From positions 62,001 to 126,000 of the forward strand of contig NZ_QEKW01000003.1 in the NCBI RefSeq assembly GCF_003096675.1: 64,000 nt of DNA. The letters run 5' to 3'. This stretch comes from Actinomycetospora cinnamomea (GTDB lineage: Bacteria; Actinomycetota; Actinomycetes; Mycobacteriales; Pseudonocardiaceae). The stretch's first letter is position 1; each line of letters opens with the position of its first letter. The notes beneath the pieces were generated by a model that saw only the letters and a program-made list of their open reading frames with translations, was not told where the DNA came from and ran no database searches. This document shows, one piece after another, positions 37,480 through 46,439 of this stretch. Both the position numbers and the translations under genes were made by a program.

Positions 37480-40400
37480 TCAGGACGACGCTCGTCGAGT
37501 CCCGGCTGCCGACCCGTCGCGGAGGGCGCCGGCTCCTCGTCCTGCTGACGACGGGTCGCGGGAGGACGGCCGCGCCCCCAGTTCGACGAGCCGGGGCACG
37601 ATCGCCGTGGCCCCCGCGTCCTCGGCCGCCCGCCGTGCCTCGATGGCCCATCGGGCGCAGCGCGGGTCACCACGCGCGGCGGCGAGCTCGACCCGGGCCC
37701 AGCGCGCCTCGTGACGTCCCAGGCCGGGACCGGTGCCGAGCGCGCGGTCGACGTCGCGTCCGGCGTCCACGAGGTCCCCCCGGGCCACCGCGACCAGCGC
37801 CGAGCGGGCGGCGGCCCAGCAGGCGAAGAGGCTCAACGCGTCGCCGGCGACGGTGGCCGACTCCGCGAAGGCGGCGGTCGCCGCCTCGAGGTCACCACGG
37901 GCCTGCATCGCGATGCCCAGGGCCCGGCACGCCGTCGCGGTCCAGCCCCGGTGCCCGGCGTCCCGGGCGATCCGCAGCGCCTCGCGGGCGTCGGCCTCGG
38001 CCTCGTCGACGCGGCCGAGCGCCGAGAGCGCCTCCGAACGGTGCCAGAGCGCGTAGGCCTGGCCCTCCGGCATGGCGAGCTCGCGGGCCAGGCGCAGGGC
38101 GGCGTCGGTCTCGGCGAGACCCTCGGCCGGTCGGCCGGCGAACACCAGTCCATGCCCGCGGGTAGAGCGCGGCGTGACCACCCGCAACAGGTCCCCGGAG
38201 TCGGAGAACAGGTGCGCGACCCGGGCGAAGAGGTCGACAGCGGCGCGGACCTTCCCGTCGAGGAACGTCGCCATCGCGCGGCCGTCGAGGATGCGGGCCA
38301 CGCCACGGCCGTCACCGAGCCGCCGGTACAGCGCGAGCGCCTCGTCCGCGCGGACCCGGGCCCGTTCGGGGAGCTCGAGGTTCATGTCCAGCACCGCGGC
38401 GGTCTCCAGCGCCGCGGCACGTTCCGCCGGGTCGTCGTCCCCGGCCTCGACCAGGGCGAGCTCGGCCAGCTCCGCGGCCCGCCGCAGGTCTCGCGCACCC
38501 GACGTGAACATGGCCGACCGGGCCAGCCGGTGGGGCCGGCCGGGGGCGTCCTCGCCGAGGCCGTCCCGGAGATCGGCGAGGGCCTCGTCGAGGTCGCCGA
38601 GCGCCGCGGCGGACTCGGCACGCACGTCGAGGAGCGCGACGCGCGCGTCGCGACAGGGGTGCAGCGCCAGGCCCGAGGTCGCGAGCTCGCGGGCTTCCCG
38701 GAGGCCCCGCTGGTCGAGCGCCCGCCGGGCCGCACGCAGGTAGGCCTCGGCGGCCGCGACGGGGTCGCCGGCCTCGCGGTGGTGGCGGGCCACCTCGGGA
38801 TCGTCGCCGCCCCCGGCCGCGAGCGCGCCGGCGAGCGCCCCGTGCAGGCGGACCCGCTCCGCGGGCTCGAGCATCTCCTGGACGGCGTCGCCCACGAGGT
38901 CGTGCGCGGGGGCCCAGCCCGCCTCGCCGAGGCGCAGCAGGCCGAGACGGGCGAGCTCCGAGAGCTCCGCGAGCGTCGTCCGTGGTTCGGTGCCGGCGGC
39001 CGTGGCCAGGACTCGAGCCGGTGCCTCACGTCCGAGGAGGCCCACCAGCGCGACGAGGGTCGCGGCCGCGTCGTCGAGGCGCCGGACACGGCGGACGATC
39101 GCGCGGCGCTGGCCGTCCCGGCCGAGCTCGGTGGCCAGCGGTACCGCGTCGGGGGTCCCCACCACGCCGCGCGCCCAGAGCTCACGCAGGACCTCGAGCA
39201 CGGCGAACGGGGTGCCGTCGGTCGACGCCCGCAGCGCCCGCGCGAGCGCAGGGTCGTCGACCATCGCCTCCACCGCATCGGGGGGCAGGCGGCCGAGACG
39301 GATCTCGGTGGCCGCCCGGTCCCCGACGATCCGCCGCAGCCCGGCAGTGTCGATCTCGTCCGGGCGGAGGGCCAGCACCGCGGTCAGGAACGGCAGGCGA
39401 TCCAGGGCGGACCCGACCAGGGCGCGACTGCTGGCGTCGGCCCACTGCAGGTCGTCGACGACCAGCACCGCGCCCTCGACGCTCACGGCCTCCAGCACCC
39501 GGAGCGCGGTGGCCAGCACCAGCGCCCGGCGGCTCTCCCCGTCGAGGGTCGCAGGCGGTGCGGTCTCGAACTCCGGCAGCAGCCACCCCACGGCCTCGCG
39601 CATCCGGGGCGGGAGGTCGTGCGCCGTCGTCACGTCGCACGCCAGAGCCTCCGCGACGAGGCCCCGGGCGACCGCCCAGCTCTCCGCACGCTCCGACGAG
39701 AACGCCCGCGTCGCCACCACCGGGAGACCCGTGCCCCGGAGTGCCTCGGCCACCAGACGGGACTTGCCGGCACCGGCGGGACCGGAGACGACGACCACCC
39801 GGCGCGCCGCGATGCCCGAGCGCACGGCGCCGACCTCGTCCTCGCGCCCCACGAAGGGCACGTCGGTGATCGTCGGGGGGCCTGCGGCGCCTGTCCCGGG
39901 CGGGCCCTGGCTCGCGCCGCCGCGCAGCAGGGCGGTCTGCAGGGCGTCCAGCGCGGGTGACGGATCCAGGCCCAGCTCGTCGGCGAGCCGGGCGCGGAAC
40001 CGCGCGATCGTGTCGAGCCCGCGGGCCCGGTCCCCCGCCGCGTCCAGGGCGCGCGCCAGGAGATGGACCGCGTGCTCACGCAGGGGCTCGGCCGCCACCG
40101 CCTCGGCCGCCGTGGCGGCGGCCGCCCGCGGTTCGCCCATGGTCAGGGCCGCCTCCGCGGCCAGCTCACAGGCCTCGACCCGCTCCCGGCGGAGTCGTTC
40201 GCGGGGTTCCTGCGCCCAGTCCGCGTAGGTGTCCTCGGCCAGCGGTTCGCCCCACGACGCGAGCGCCGCCGTCGCCGAGCGGAGCACCGCGGCGGGGTCA
40301 CGCCCGGTCCTCGCGGCGTGCAGCGCGGCGGCGAACCCGTCGAGGTCGCACGAGACATCGCCCAGGGCGTAGCCCGAGGTCCCGGTGCGGACGGCGGCCG

Positions 40401-40644
40401 GGTCGCCCACCGCGCGCCGGGCGCGGTTGACCAGCACGTTGAGGTTCGCCACCGGGTCCGCCGGCGGGCGATCCGGCCAGAGCGCCTCGACCAGCACGTC
40501 GTGGGGCACGAGGGCCGGGCGGTGGACGGCGAGGACCCGCAGCAACGTGCGCACCTTGCGGCCGCGGAAGGCGGTCGGCGGCACCTCCTCACCCTCCCGG
40601 CGCACCTGGAAGCGCCCCAGCAGCTGGAGGTGCACCCGTGGCAC
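37480..40644 (-). CDS. Large SARP/AfsR-like transcriptional activator (wHTH-BTAD-ATPase-TPR)
   Basis: The 1054-residue product starts with an OmpR-type winged helix (VHLQLLGRFQV...AFRGRKVRTLLRVLA, about 3-95) and a BTAD domain (about 100-245) ending ELGLDPSPALDALQ. A STAND/AAA-type ATPase follows, with Walker A GPAGAGKSRLV near 290 and Walker B GAVLVVDDLQWAD, and then a long helical TPR-like region. There is no C-terminal LuxR domain. Such regulators often activate nearby metabolite or transporter genes. The GTG at 40642-40644 is six bases after CACACT, suggesting a leaderless mRNA. It diverges from the SnoaL-like gene (88-base gap). Confidence 0.88.
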   Translation of the reverse strand: MPRVHLQLLGRFQVRREGEEVPPTAFRGRKVRTLLRVLAVHRPALVPHDVLVEALWPDRPPADPVANLNVLVNRARRAVGDPAAVRTGTSGYALGDVSCDLDGFAAALHAARTGRDPAAVLRSATAALASWGEPLAEDTYADWAQEPRERLRRERVEACELAAEAALTMGEPRAAAATAAEAVAAEPLREHAVHLLARALDAAGDRARGLDTIARFRARLADELGLDPSPALDALQTALLRGGASQGPPGTGAAGPPTITDVPFVGREDEVGAVRSGIAARRVVVVSGPAGAGKSRLVAEALRGTGLPVVATRAFSSERAESWAVARGLVAEALACDVTTAHDLPPRMREAVGWLLPEFETAPPATLDGESRRALVLATALRVLEAVSVEGAVLVVDDLQWADASSRALVGSALDRLPFLTAVLALRPDEIDTAGLRRIVGDRAATEIRLGRLPPDAVEAMVDDPALARALRASTDGTPFAVLEVLRELWARGVVGTPDAVPLATELGRDGQRRAIVRRVRRLDDAAATLVALVGLLGREAPARVLATAAGTEPRTTLAELSELARLGLLRLGEAGWAPAHDLVGDAVQEMLEPAERVRLHGALAGALAAGGGDDPEVARHHREAGDPVAAAEAYLRAARRALDQRGLREARELATSGLALHPCRDARVALLDVRAESAAALGDLDEALADLRDGLGEDAPGRPHRLARSAMFTSGARDLRRAAELAELALVEAGDDDPAERAAALETAAVLDMNLELPERARVRADEALALYRRLGDGRGVARILDGRAMATFLDGKVRAAVDLFARVAHLFSDSGDLLRVVTPRSTRGHGLVFAGRPAEGLAETDAALRLARELAMPEGQAYALWHRSEALSALGRVDEAEADAREALRIARDAGHRGWTATACRALGIAMQARGDLEAATAAFAESATVAGDALSLFACWAAARSALVAVARGDLVDAGRDVDRALGTGPGLGRHEARWARVELAAARGDPRCARWAIEARRAAEDAGATAIVPRLVELGARPSSRDPSSAGRGAGALRDGSAAGTRRASS

Positions 40645-40732
40645 GCCGACAGTGTGGTCCTCCGCCAGGGAAGCGCAAGGACGGACACCTACCGTGCCCG
40701 GCGTCCGAACCCCTCTCGAGACGGAGGACGTC

Positions 40733-41119
40733 ATGGGCGACGGCCACGAACGAGGCCCGGTCACGACCGCCACGAGGACCATCGGCGCCGGCACCGCGGT
40801 GCGCCGGTTCCAGGAGGCCTTCGCCACGCGGGACCTCGACGCGATCATGGCGACGATGACGCCGGACTGCGTCTTCGACGACACCACGCCTCCCGACGGC
40901 GTCCGGCACGTGGGCGCCGAGGCGGTACGGGCGGCATGGGCGCGGTTGTTCGGCGCGTCGCCCGACGGCGAGTTCCGCACCGAGGAGGTGATCGAGGCCG
41001 GGGACCGCGTGGTCGCGTGCTGGCGCTACGACTGGGGGAACGGCCACGTGCGCGGGGTCGACCTGTTCACCGTGCGGGACGGGCTCGTGGCCGAGAAGAG
41101 CGCCTACGTCAAGGGCTGA
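40733..41119 (+). CDS. SnoaL-like / NTF2-fold protein
   Basis: The 128-residue product has the SnoaL-like alpha+beta barrel pattern: VRRFQEAFATRDLDAIMATMTPDCVFDD, seen as FQEAFATRDLDAIMATM then CVFDDTTPP, a middle helix EAVRAAWARLF, and the strand pair VVACWRYDW / HVRGVDLFTVRDG. Members are small enzymes or ligand-binding proteins of very varied role. ATG 40733 follows GGAGG. It is divergent from the SARP-like regulator and may be its target. A strong hairpin follows the stop. Confidence 0.85.
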   Translation: MGDGHERGPVTTATRTIGAGTAVRRFQEAFATRDLDAIMATMTPDCVFDDTTPPDGVRHVGAEAVRAAWARLFGASPDGEFRTEEVIEAGDRVVACWRYDWGNGHVRGVDLFTVRDGLVAEKSAYVKG

Positions 41120-41139
41120 CTGCCTCGGCCCGACCGGGG

Positions 41140-41162
41140 GCCGTCCGCCCCTGGCGGACGGC
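41140..41162 (+). terminator. Hairpin after the SnoaL-like gene
   Basis: GCCGTCCGCC pairs perfectly with GGCGGACGGC around a 3-base loop, 20 bases after the stop. There is no T-tract. Confidence 0.65.
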
Positions 41163-41187
41163 GGCGCCGTGCGCTGGGGTCGGGACC

Positions 41188-42063
41188 ATGCGCGAGGACG
41201 TGGCCCGGGGACGCGACGGCACCTCGCTCCGGCTGTGGGACAACGAGGCCCGGGGACCGGCCGTGGTGATCAGCAACGGCATCGGCGCCTCGCACGGCTC
41301 GTGGCCCCTCCTGGCCACGCCCACCTGCGGCATCCGTGCGGTGGGCTGGCACCACCGCGGCCTGGCCGGCTCGGAACGCCCCGCCGACGAGCGCCGGATC
41401 CGACTCGAGGACCACGCCGACGACCTCGAGGCCGTGATGGACGAGGTCGGGTTCGAGCGCGCGGTGCTCGTCGGCTGGTCGTTGGGGGTCGGTATCGCCT
41501 TCGAGGTCGCGCGGAGGGCCCCGGAGCGCGTCGCCGGGATCCTGGCGGTCGGGGGCGCCCCGGGCGCGCCCTTCCAGCTCCTGCGCGTACCCCCCGGGAC
41601 CCCGCCGGCGGCCCGGGAGCAGCTCGGCCGGACGAGCGCGTGGATGCTGCGGTGGGTCGGCCCACCGGTCGCCGCGGCGGGCTCGGTCTGGTCGTCCTCG
41701 GTGTCGTCGGTCGACCTCGGCGCGGGGCATCACCCCGCCTCCGGGGCGTTGGCGGACACCATCCGCACCTTCGCCGGCCACGACTGGGAGTGGTTCTCCC
41801 GCCTGGTCCTCGAGGCGAGCCGGCCGCCCGCGCACGAGCCGGTGCCGGCAGTGTTCCCGGTCACCGTCGTCGCGGGGAGCTTCGACGCGTTCGTCGACCC
41901 GCTGTCGTTGCGGCGACGCGCCGAGGCGATCCCGGCCGGACGCTTCGTGGTGCTGCCGGGCAGCCACTTCCTCCCCGTTCAGCAGCCCGACGCGGTGCAC
42001 GCCGAGCTCGTCGAGCTGATCAATCGGGCGGTGGACGCCACCGACGCCGCCTCGGGCTCCTAG
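41188..42063 (+). CDS. Alpha/beta hydrolase
   Basis: The 291-residue product has the canonical alpha/beta hydrolase layout: an oxyanion region VVISNGIGASHGSW, the nucleophile elbow GWSLGVGIAFE with Ser near 96, the acid in GSFDAFVDP and His in LPGSHFLPVQQP. It could be an esterase, a lactonase or a C-C hydrolase. The start is ATG 41188-41190. It converges with the benzoylformate-decarboxylase-like gene, and the two stops share a CTAG tetramer. The substrate is unknown. Confidence 0.88.
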   Translation: MREDVARGRDGTSLRLWDNEARGPAVVISNGIGASHGSWPLLATPTCGIRAVGWHHRGLAGSERPADERRIRLEDHADDLEAVMDEVGFERAVLVGWSLGVGIAFEVARRAPERVAGILAVGGAPGAPFQLLRVPPGTPPAAREQLGRTSAWMLRWVGPPVAAAGSVWSSSVSSVDLGAGHHPASGALADTIRTFAGHDWEWFSRLVLEASRPPAHEPVPAVFPVTVVAGSFDAFVDPLSLRRRAEAIPAGRFVVLPGSHFLPVQQPDAVHAELVELINRAVDATDAASGS

Positions 42064-43643
42064 CAGCGTACGAGGACGTCGAGCACGACCGGGCCGGACG
42101 CGCGCAGGGCCTCGGCCAGCGCCGGCTCGAGCTCGCCGGGACGCTCGACGCGCACACCGGGCACTCCCTGGCCGGCCCCGAGGGCGACGAAGTCGAGGCC
42201 GGGGATCGCGTGGCCGACGGTCTTGGTGATGCCGAAGTGCTCGGCGAACTGGTCGAGCGCGCGGTAGCGGTCGTTGTGCACGACGACGACGGTCAGCGGC
42301 ACCCCGAGCCGCGCGGCCGACCACAGCGCCTGGATGCCGTACATCGCCGACCCGTCGCCCACCAGCGCCACCACGCGCTCGCGGCGCGCCAGCGCCACGC
42401 CGACGGCCGCGGGCAGGCCGTGACCCAGCCCCCCGCTGGCGCAGGTGTAGAAGCTCGCGGGCCGGTCGAACGGCAGGTGGTCGTGCATCGGGCCGCGGGT
42501 GGCCGGGGCCTCCTCGACCACGACGGAGTCGGCGGGCCGCAGGTCGGCGAGGGTCTGCAGCAGCAGCTCCTCGGTGATGACGTCGCCGTCGGCGGCGGCC
42601 CGCGCGACCGCGGGACGGGGCGCCGGCAGCGGGCGGTCGGGGGGCGGCGGGCCGGCCAGCAGCGCCCGCACGCCGTGGCGCAGACCCGTGACGATCGACG
42701 TGCCGACCGGGGTCCACGCCGCGTGCGACGGGTCCTCGGTCAGCTGCACGAGCGCCGTGCCCTCCGGCACGGCGGTGTCCCCGGCGCCACCACCCGGACC
42801 AGTGCCCTCGGTGTGGAACGGGAACACCGGCGACCCGAGCACCAGGACCAGGTCGTGCGCGTCGAGGGCGGCGCGGATGCCGGCGTGCGCCGCGGGCAGG
42901 AAGCCGCCGAAGAGCCGGTGGCGCTCGGGGAAGCCGCAGCGCGGGGACATCGGCGCGACGTACACGCGGGCGGCGTGACGCTCGGCCAGGGCGACGACGT
43001 CGTCGAAGGCGTCGTCGCGGTCGACCTCGCCGCCCACCACGAACGCCGGGGTCCCCGCGGCGGCGAGCTGGTCGGCGACGCCGGCCAGCGCAGCCGGGTC
43101 GCCGGCGACCGTGCCCGCGACGTGGTGCGGGGGCACCGGGACGGCGGGGCGGTCCCAGTCGTCGACCGGCACCGACACCAGCACGGGACCGCACGGCGGG
43201 GTCGTCGCCACGTGGATCGCCCGCGCCAGCGTGGCGGGGACGTCCTCGGCGCGGGCGGGCTCGCGGCTGTACTTCACGTACGGCTCGGGGAACTCGGTCG
43301 GGCGCTCGGCGTAGAGGAACGGCTCGCCGACCAGCAGCGAGCGCGCCTGCTGGCCGGCGACCAGCACCAGGGGCGTGCGGTTGCGGAACGCGGTGAACAC
43401 GTTGCCGAGCCCGTGGCCCACCCCGGCCGCCGAGTGCAGGTTCACCAGCGCCGCCCGGCCGGTGGCCTGCGCGTGACCGTCGGCCATGGCCACAGCGACC
43501 GACTCCTGCAGGCCCAGGACGTAGCGGAAGTCGTCGGGGAAGTCGCGGAACATCGGCAGCTCGGTGGAGCCGGGGTTGCCGAAGATCGTCGTGATCCCGT
43601 GTGCGCGCAGCAGGGCCAGCGAGGCGTCGCGGACGGTTGTCAC
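42060..43643 (-). CDS. Benzoylformate decarboxylase-like ThDP enzyme
   Basis: The 527-residue product is a three-domain ThDP enzyme closest to benzoylformate decarboxylase (MdlC), which turns benzoylformate into benzaldehyde and CO2. The catalytic set matches the Pseudomonas putida enzyme: Ser26 (FGNPGSTE), Glu47 (LQES), His70 (NLHSAAG) and His277 (SPVFPFH, equivalent to His281). The ThDP/Mg motif is VGDGSAMYGIQALWSAA. I use GTG 43641-43643, which aligns the N-terminus with the family; the longer frame adds a basic shadow. A related phenylglyoxylate or 2-oxoacid substrate is equally possible. No mandelate dehydrogenase is present nearby. Confidence 0.88.
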   Translation of the reverse strand: MTTVRDASLALLRAHGITTIFGNPGSTELPMFRDFPDDFRYVLGLQESVAVAMADGHAQATGRAALVNLHSAAGVGHGLGNVFTAFRNRTPLVLVAGQQARSLLVGEPFLYAERPTEFPEPYVKYSREPARAEDVPATLARAIHVATTPPCGPVLVSVPVDDWDRPAVPVPPHHVAGTVAGDPAALAGVADQLAAAGTPAFVVGGEVDRDDAFDDVVALAERHAARVYVAPMSPRCGFPERHRLFGGFLPAAHAGIRAALDAHDLVLVLGSPVFPFHTEGTGPGGGAGDTAVPEGTALVQLTEDPSHAAWTPVGTSIVTGLRHGVRALLAGPPPPDRPLPAPRPAVARAAADGDVITEELLLQTLADLRPADSVVVEEAPATRGPMHDHLPFDRPASFYTCASGGLGHGLPAAVGVALARRERVVALVGDGSAMYGIQALWSAARLGVPLTVVVVHNDRYRALDQFAEHFGITKTVGHAIPGLDFVALGAGQGVPGVRVERPGELEPALAEALRASGPVVLDVLVRC

Positions 43644-43737
43644 GCGGGCACTCCACCACGGGGACGCTCGGCGGCGCGACCGTCCTCCCGCTGCGCGGAA
43701 CGCCGCGCGGTGACGACGCCCGGGGTACCCCTCCGCC

Positions 43738-44277
43738 GTGGACACGCTCTGGACCGTCGGGCACGGCACGCTCGACGGCCCGGGCCTCGCGCGGCTCGTG
43801 GCCGGCGCCGGGGTGGCCGCGGTCGTCGACGTCCGCCGCTACCCGGGCAGCCGCCGGGACCCTTCGGTGGCGCGCGAGGCCCTGGGCCCGACGCTGCGCA
43901 AGCACGGCGTGGACTACCGCTGGGAGGAGCGCCTGGGCGGGCGGCGGTCGGTCCCGCGGGACTCGCCCGACACCGCCCTGCGCAACGCCGCGTTCGCCGG
44001 CTACGCCGCCCACATGCGCACCCCGGCGTTCACCGCCGCCGTCGACGCGCTGCTCGCCGCCGACGAGCCCACCGCGATCCTGTGCTCGGAGTCGGTGTGG
44101 TGGCGCTGCCACCGCCGCCTCGTCGCCGACCACGTGACGCTGGTGCGCGGGGTGCCCGTCCGCCACCTCATGCACGACGGGCGCACCCCGGAGCACCGAC
44201 CCACCGACGGAGTGCGGCGGGCCGGGGAGCAGCTCGTCTACGACGACGGGCAGGAGCCGCTCCCCGGCACCGGGTGA
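43738..44277 (+). CDS. DUF488 family protein
   Basis: The 179-residue product begins LWTVGHGTLD and continues VVDVRRYPGSRRDP, the hallmark of DUF488. The later ILCSESVWWRCHRRLVADH holds the conserved Cys/His pair. The biochemical role of the family is not established; proposals include nucleic-acid or DNA-repair functions. The GTG lies six bases after TACCCC, perhaps leaderless. It diverges from the ThDP enzyme gene (94 bases) and converges with the TrpB-like gene (12 bases). Confidence 0.88.
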   Translation: MDTLWTVGHGTLDGPGLARLVAGAGVAAVVDVRRYPGSRRDPSVAREALGPTLRKHGVDYRWEERLGGRRSVPRDSPDTALRNAAFAGYAAHMRTPAFTAAVDALLAADEPTAILCSESVWWRCHRRLVADHVTLVRGVPVRHLMHDGRTPEHRPTDGVRRAGEQLVYDDGQEPLPGTG

Positions 44278-44289
44278 GCAGGGCTCGGC

Positions 44290-45564
44290 TCAGGGCTCGT
44301 CGACGAGTTGCCCGCCGAGGTACTCCTCGTACGCGGCGAGGTCGAGCAGGCCGTGGCCGCAGTAGTTGAACAGGATGACGCGGTCCTCGCCCTTCTCGGC
44401 CGCGTCGCGCGCCTCCTGGATCACCGAGGCGATGCCGTGGCCGGCCTCGGGCGCCGGGACCTTCCCCTCGACGCGGGCGAACAGCACGTTCGCCTCGAAG
44501 ACCGCCCGCTGGCGGTGCGCCACGGCCTCCATGCGGCCCTCGTGGACCAGCTTGGAGATGATCGGCGAGTCGCCGTGGTAGCGCAGCCCGCCCGCGTGGA
44601 TGCCGGGCGGCACGAAGTCGTGGCCGAGCGTGTACATGTTCATCAGGGGCGTGAACCCCGCGGTGTCGCCGTAGTCGTACTCATAGCGGCCCCGGGTCAG
44701 GGTCGGGCACGACGCCGGCTCGGCGGCGAGCAGGCGCACCGAGGCGTCCGGCAGGAACGGCAGCGCGATGCCGCCGAGGTTCGACCCGCCGCCGCACGGC
44801 GCGATCACGACGTCGGGGCGGGTCTCCCCCGCGGCTGCGAGCTGCTGCTGGGCCTCGAGCCCGATCACCGTCTGGTGCAGCAGCACGTGGTTGAGCACCG
44901 AGCCCAGCGCGTAGTGGGTGTCCTCGCGGCCGACGGCGTCACGGACCGCGTCGGAGATCGCCGCGCCCAGCGAGCCCGGGTGCGAGGGGTCGTCGATCGG
45001 CGACGGCACGACCGTGCCGCCCCAGGTCTCCATGATGACCTTGCGGTAGGGCTTCTGCTCGAAACTCTTGCGCACCATGTAGACCGCGCACTCGAGGCCG
45101 TACTGCGCGCACGCGAACGACAGCGCCGTTCCCCACTGGCCCGCACCGGTCTCGGTGGTCAGGCGCGTGATGCCCTCGCGGGCGTTGTAGAACGCCTGCG
45201 GCACCGCGGAGTTCGGCTTGTGCGACCCGGCCGGCGAGACCGACTCGTCCTTGAAGTAGATCCGCGCGGGCGTGCCCAGCGCGGCCTCGAGCCGCCGGGC
45301 GCGCACCAGCGGCGTGGGCCGCCACAGGCGCAGGACGTCGAGGACCTCGCCCGGGATGTCGATCCACGGGTCGGCCGACATCTCCTGGCCGATCAGCTCC
45401 TGGGCGAACAGCGGCGCGAGGTCGTCGGGGCCGACGGGCTCGCGGGTCGCGGGGTGCAGTGGAGGGTCCAGCGGTGACGCCAGGTGGGGCGCCACGTTGA
45501 ACCAGGCCGTGGGGATCTCGGACTGACCGAGCGAGAATCGTGTGTCGACTGCCGGGGCCACCAT
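44290..45564 (-). CDS. TrpB2-type tryptophan synthase beta chain homologue
   Basis: The 424-residue product is a fold type II PLP enzyme of the TrpB2 group, which makes tryptophan from indole and serine without a tight TrpA partner. The PLP lysine is Lys116 (AGSHKPNSA), and the phosphate-binding loop CGGGSNLGG is intact. The long N-terminus ([19 protein letters not shown]) is typical of TrpB2 rather than TrpB1. No trpA, trpC or trp regulator is near. It starts 14 bases after rbpA on the same strand, with a possible own -10 CACGAT eight bases before ATG. It may salvage indole or act on another beta-replacement reaction. Confidence 0.9.
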   Translation of the reverse strand: MVAPAVDTRFSLGQSEIPTAWFNVAPHLASPLDPPLHPATREPVGPDDLAPLFAQELIGQEMSADPWIDIPGEVLDVLRLWRPTPLVRARRLEAALGTPARIYFKDESVSPAGSHKPNSAVPQAFYNAREGITRLTTETGAGQWGTALSFACAQYGLECAVYMVRKSFEQKPYRKVIMETWGGTVVPSPIDDPSHPGSLGAAISDAVRDAVGREDTHYALGSVLNHVLLHQTVIGLEAQQQLAAAGETRPDVVIAPCGGGSNLGGIALPFLPDASVRLLAAEPASCPTLTRGRYEYDYGDTAGFTPLMNMYTLGHDFVPPGIHAGGLRYHGDSPIISKLVHEGRMEAVAHRQRAVFEANVLFARVEGKVPAPEAGHGIASVIQEARDAAEKGEDRVILFNYCGHGLLDLAAYEEYLGGQLVDEP

Positions 45565-45578
45565 GGCCCGGCATCGTG

Positions 45579-45923
45579 TCAGCTCTCGCCGCGCTTCGCG
45601 CGGAGCTTCGCCAGCGCCTCGTCGAGCAGGGCCTCACCGTCGGCGTCGGAGCGGCGCTCCTTCACGTAGGCCAGGTGGGTCTTGTACGGCTCGGTGCGCT
45701 TGGCCGGCGGCGGGTTCTTCTCGTCGGTGTTGGCCGGCAGGCCGCAGCGCGGGCAGTCCCAGCTGGTGGGGATCTCGGCGTCGACGGCGAACGACGGGCG
45801 GGTCTCGTGGCCGTTCGAGCACCAGAACGACACCACGGTGCGCGCCGCGCTCTCCCCGCGCTCGGACTCCCCCATGGGGCCCGACCCCACCCGGGTGCCT
45901 CGGATCGCGTTGCCAGTCGCCAT
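45579..45923 (-). CDS. rbpA: RNA polymerase-binding protein RbpA
   Basis: RbpA binds the sigma A/HrdB holoenzyme and stabilises the open complex in actinobacteria. The 114-residue product has the N-terminal tail and core with [13 protein letters not shown] and [10 protein letters not shown] (the four-Cys region), the basic linker ([18 protein letters not shown]) and the sigma-interaction helix [18 protein letters not shown] 45921-45923 follows GGAGGTA. It lies 54 bases downstream of secG. Confidence 0.96.
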   Translation of the reverse strand: MATGNAIRGTRVGSGPMGESERGESAARTVVSFWCSNGHETRPSFAVDAEIPTSWDCPRCGLPANTDEKNPPPAKRTEPYKTHLAYVKERRSDADGEALLDEALAKLRAKRGES

Positions 45924-45977
45924 CGCCGGAGTACCTCCGCGTCCAGGGGCGGCCCGGCACTCGGCCCGGGCCGCCCG

Positions 45978-46214
45978 TCAGCCTTCGATCTTGACGAGCA
46001 GCCCCGTGCCGACGATGGAGATCAGCCAGATGGCACCCACGAACAGGGTGAGCCGGTCGAGGTTCTTCTCGACGACGCTCGACCCGGCGAGGCTCGACTG
46101 GACCCCGCCGCCGAACAGCGACGACAACCCGCCGCCCCGCCCGCGGTGCAGGAGCACCAGCAGCACCAGCAGCACGCTGGACGCGATGAGCAGGATGTCG
46201 AGGAACAGTCGCAT
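45978..46214 (-). CDS. secG: Preprotein translocase subunit SecG
   Basis: SecG is the small membrane subunit of the SecYEG channel. The 78-residue product has two hydrophobic helices (LFLDILLIASSVLLVLLVLL and LTLFVGAIWLISIVGTGLLV) joined by the Gly-rich loop GRGGGLSSLFGGG, typical of the family. The ATG at 46212-46214 is chosen; GGAGGT lies 13 bases upstream. It follows tpiA as in most actinobacteria, but a long palindrome and its own promoter suggest separate transcription. Confidence 0.95.
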   Translation of the reverse strand: MRLFLDILLIASSVLLVLLVLLHRGRGGGLSSLFGGGVQSSLAGSSVVEKNLDRLTLFVGAIWLISIVGTGLLVKIEG

Positions 46215-46303
46215 GTCGGTGTCCGTGACCTCCGGGTGCCGACCCCGTCCGGGCCGGACGGGGCTCTGACCGCCCCGCCGTGCGGGATCGGTGCGTATGG
46301 GGC

Positions 46304-46309
46304 ACGATA
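46304..46309 (-). promoter_or_regulatory. Predicted -10 box of secG
   Basis: TATCGT on the minus strand lies about 90 bases before the secG ATG and just after the tpiA terminator. TTACGG about 19 bases further upstream is a weak -35 candidate. Confidence 0.4.
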
Positions 46310-46392
46310 CCCCGCTCCTGCGACGTCCCCGTAACGCCCCGGCGTTCCGTGATCTCCGGCCGGGCGTACGCGGTGCGCACACGGATGAGGGT

Positions 46393-46432
46393 GTGCGTGC
46401 TTTCCCGTGCTCCAGCACGGGAAAGCACGCAC
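46393..46432. terminator. Long palindrome after tpiA (copy C of the family)
   Basis: Eighteen perfect pairs (arm GTGCGTGCTTTCCCGTGC) enclose TCCA. It begins eight bases past the tpiA stop and should end the gap-pgk-tpiA transcript. It differs from copy B at 11449 mainly by G-to-T and C-to-A changes in paired positions. Confidence 0.8.
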
Positions 46433-46439
46433 GAGCCCG

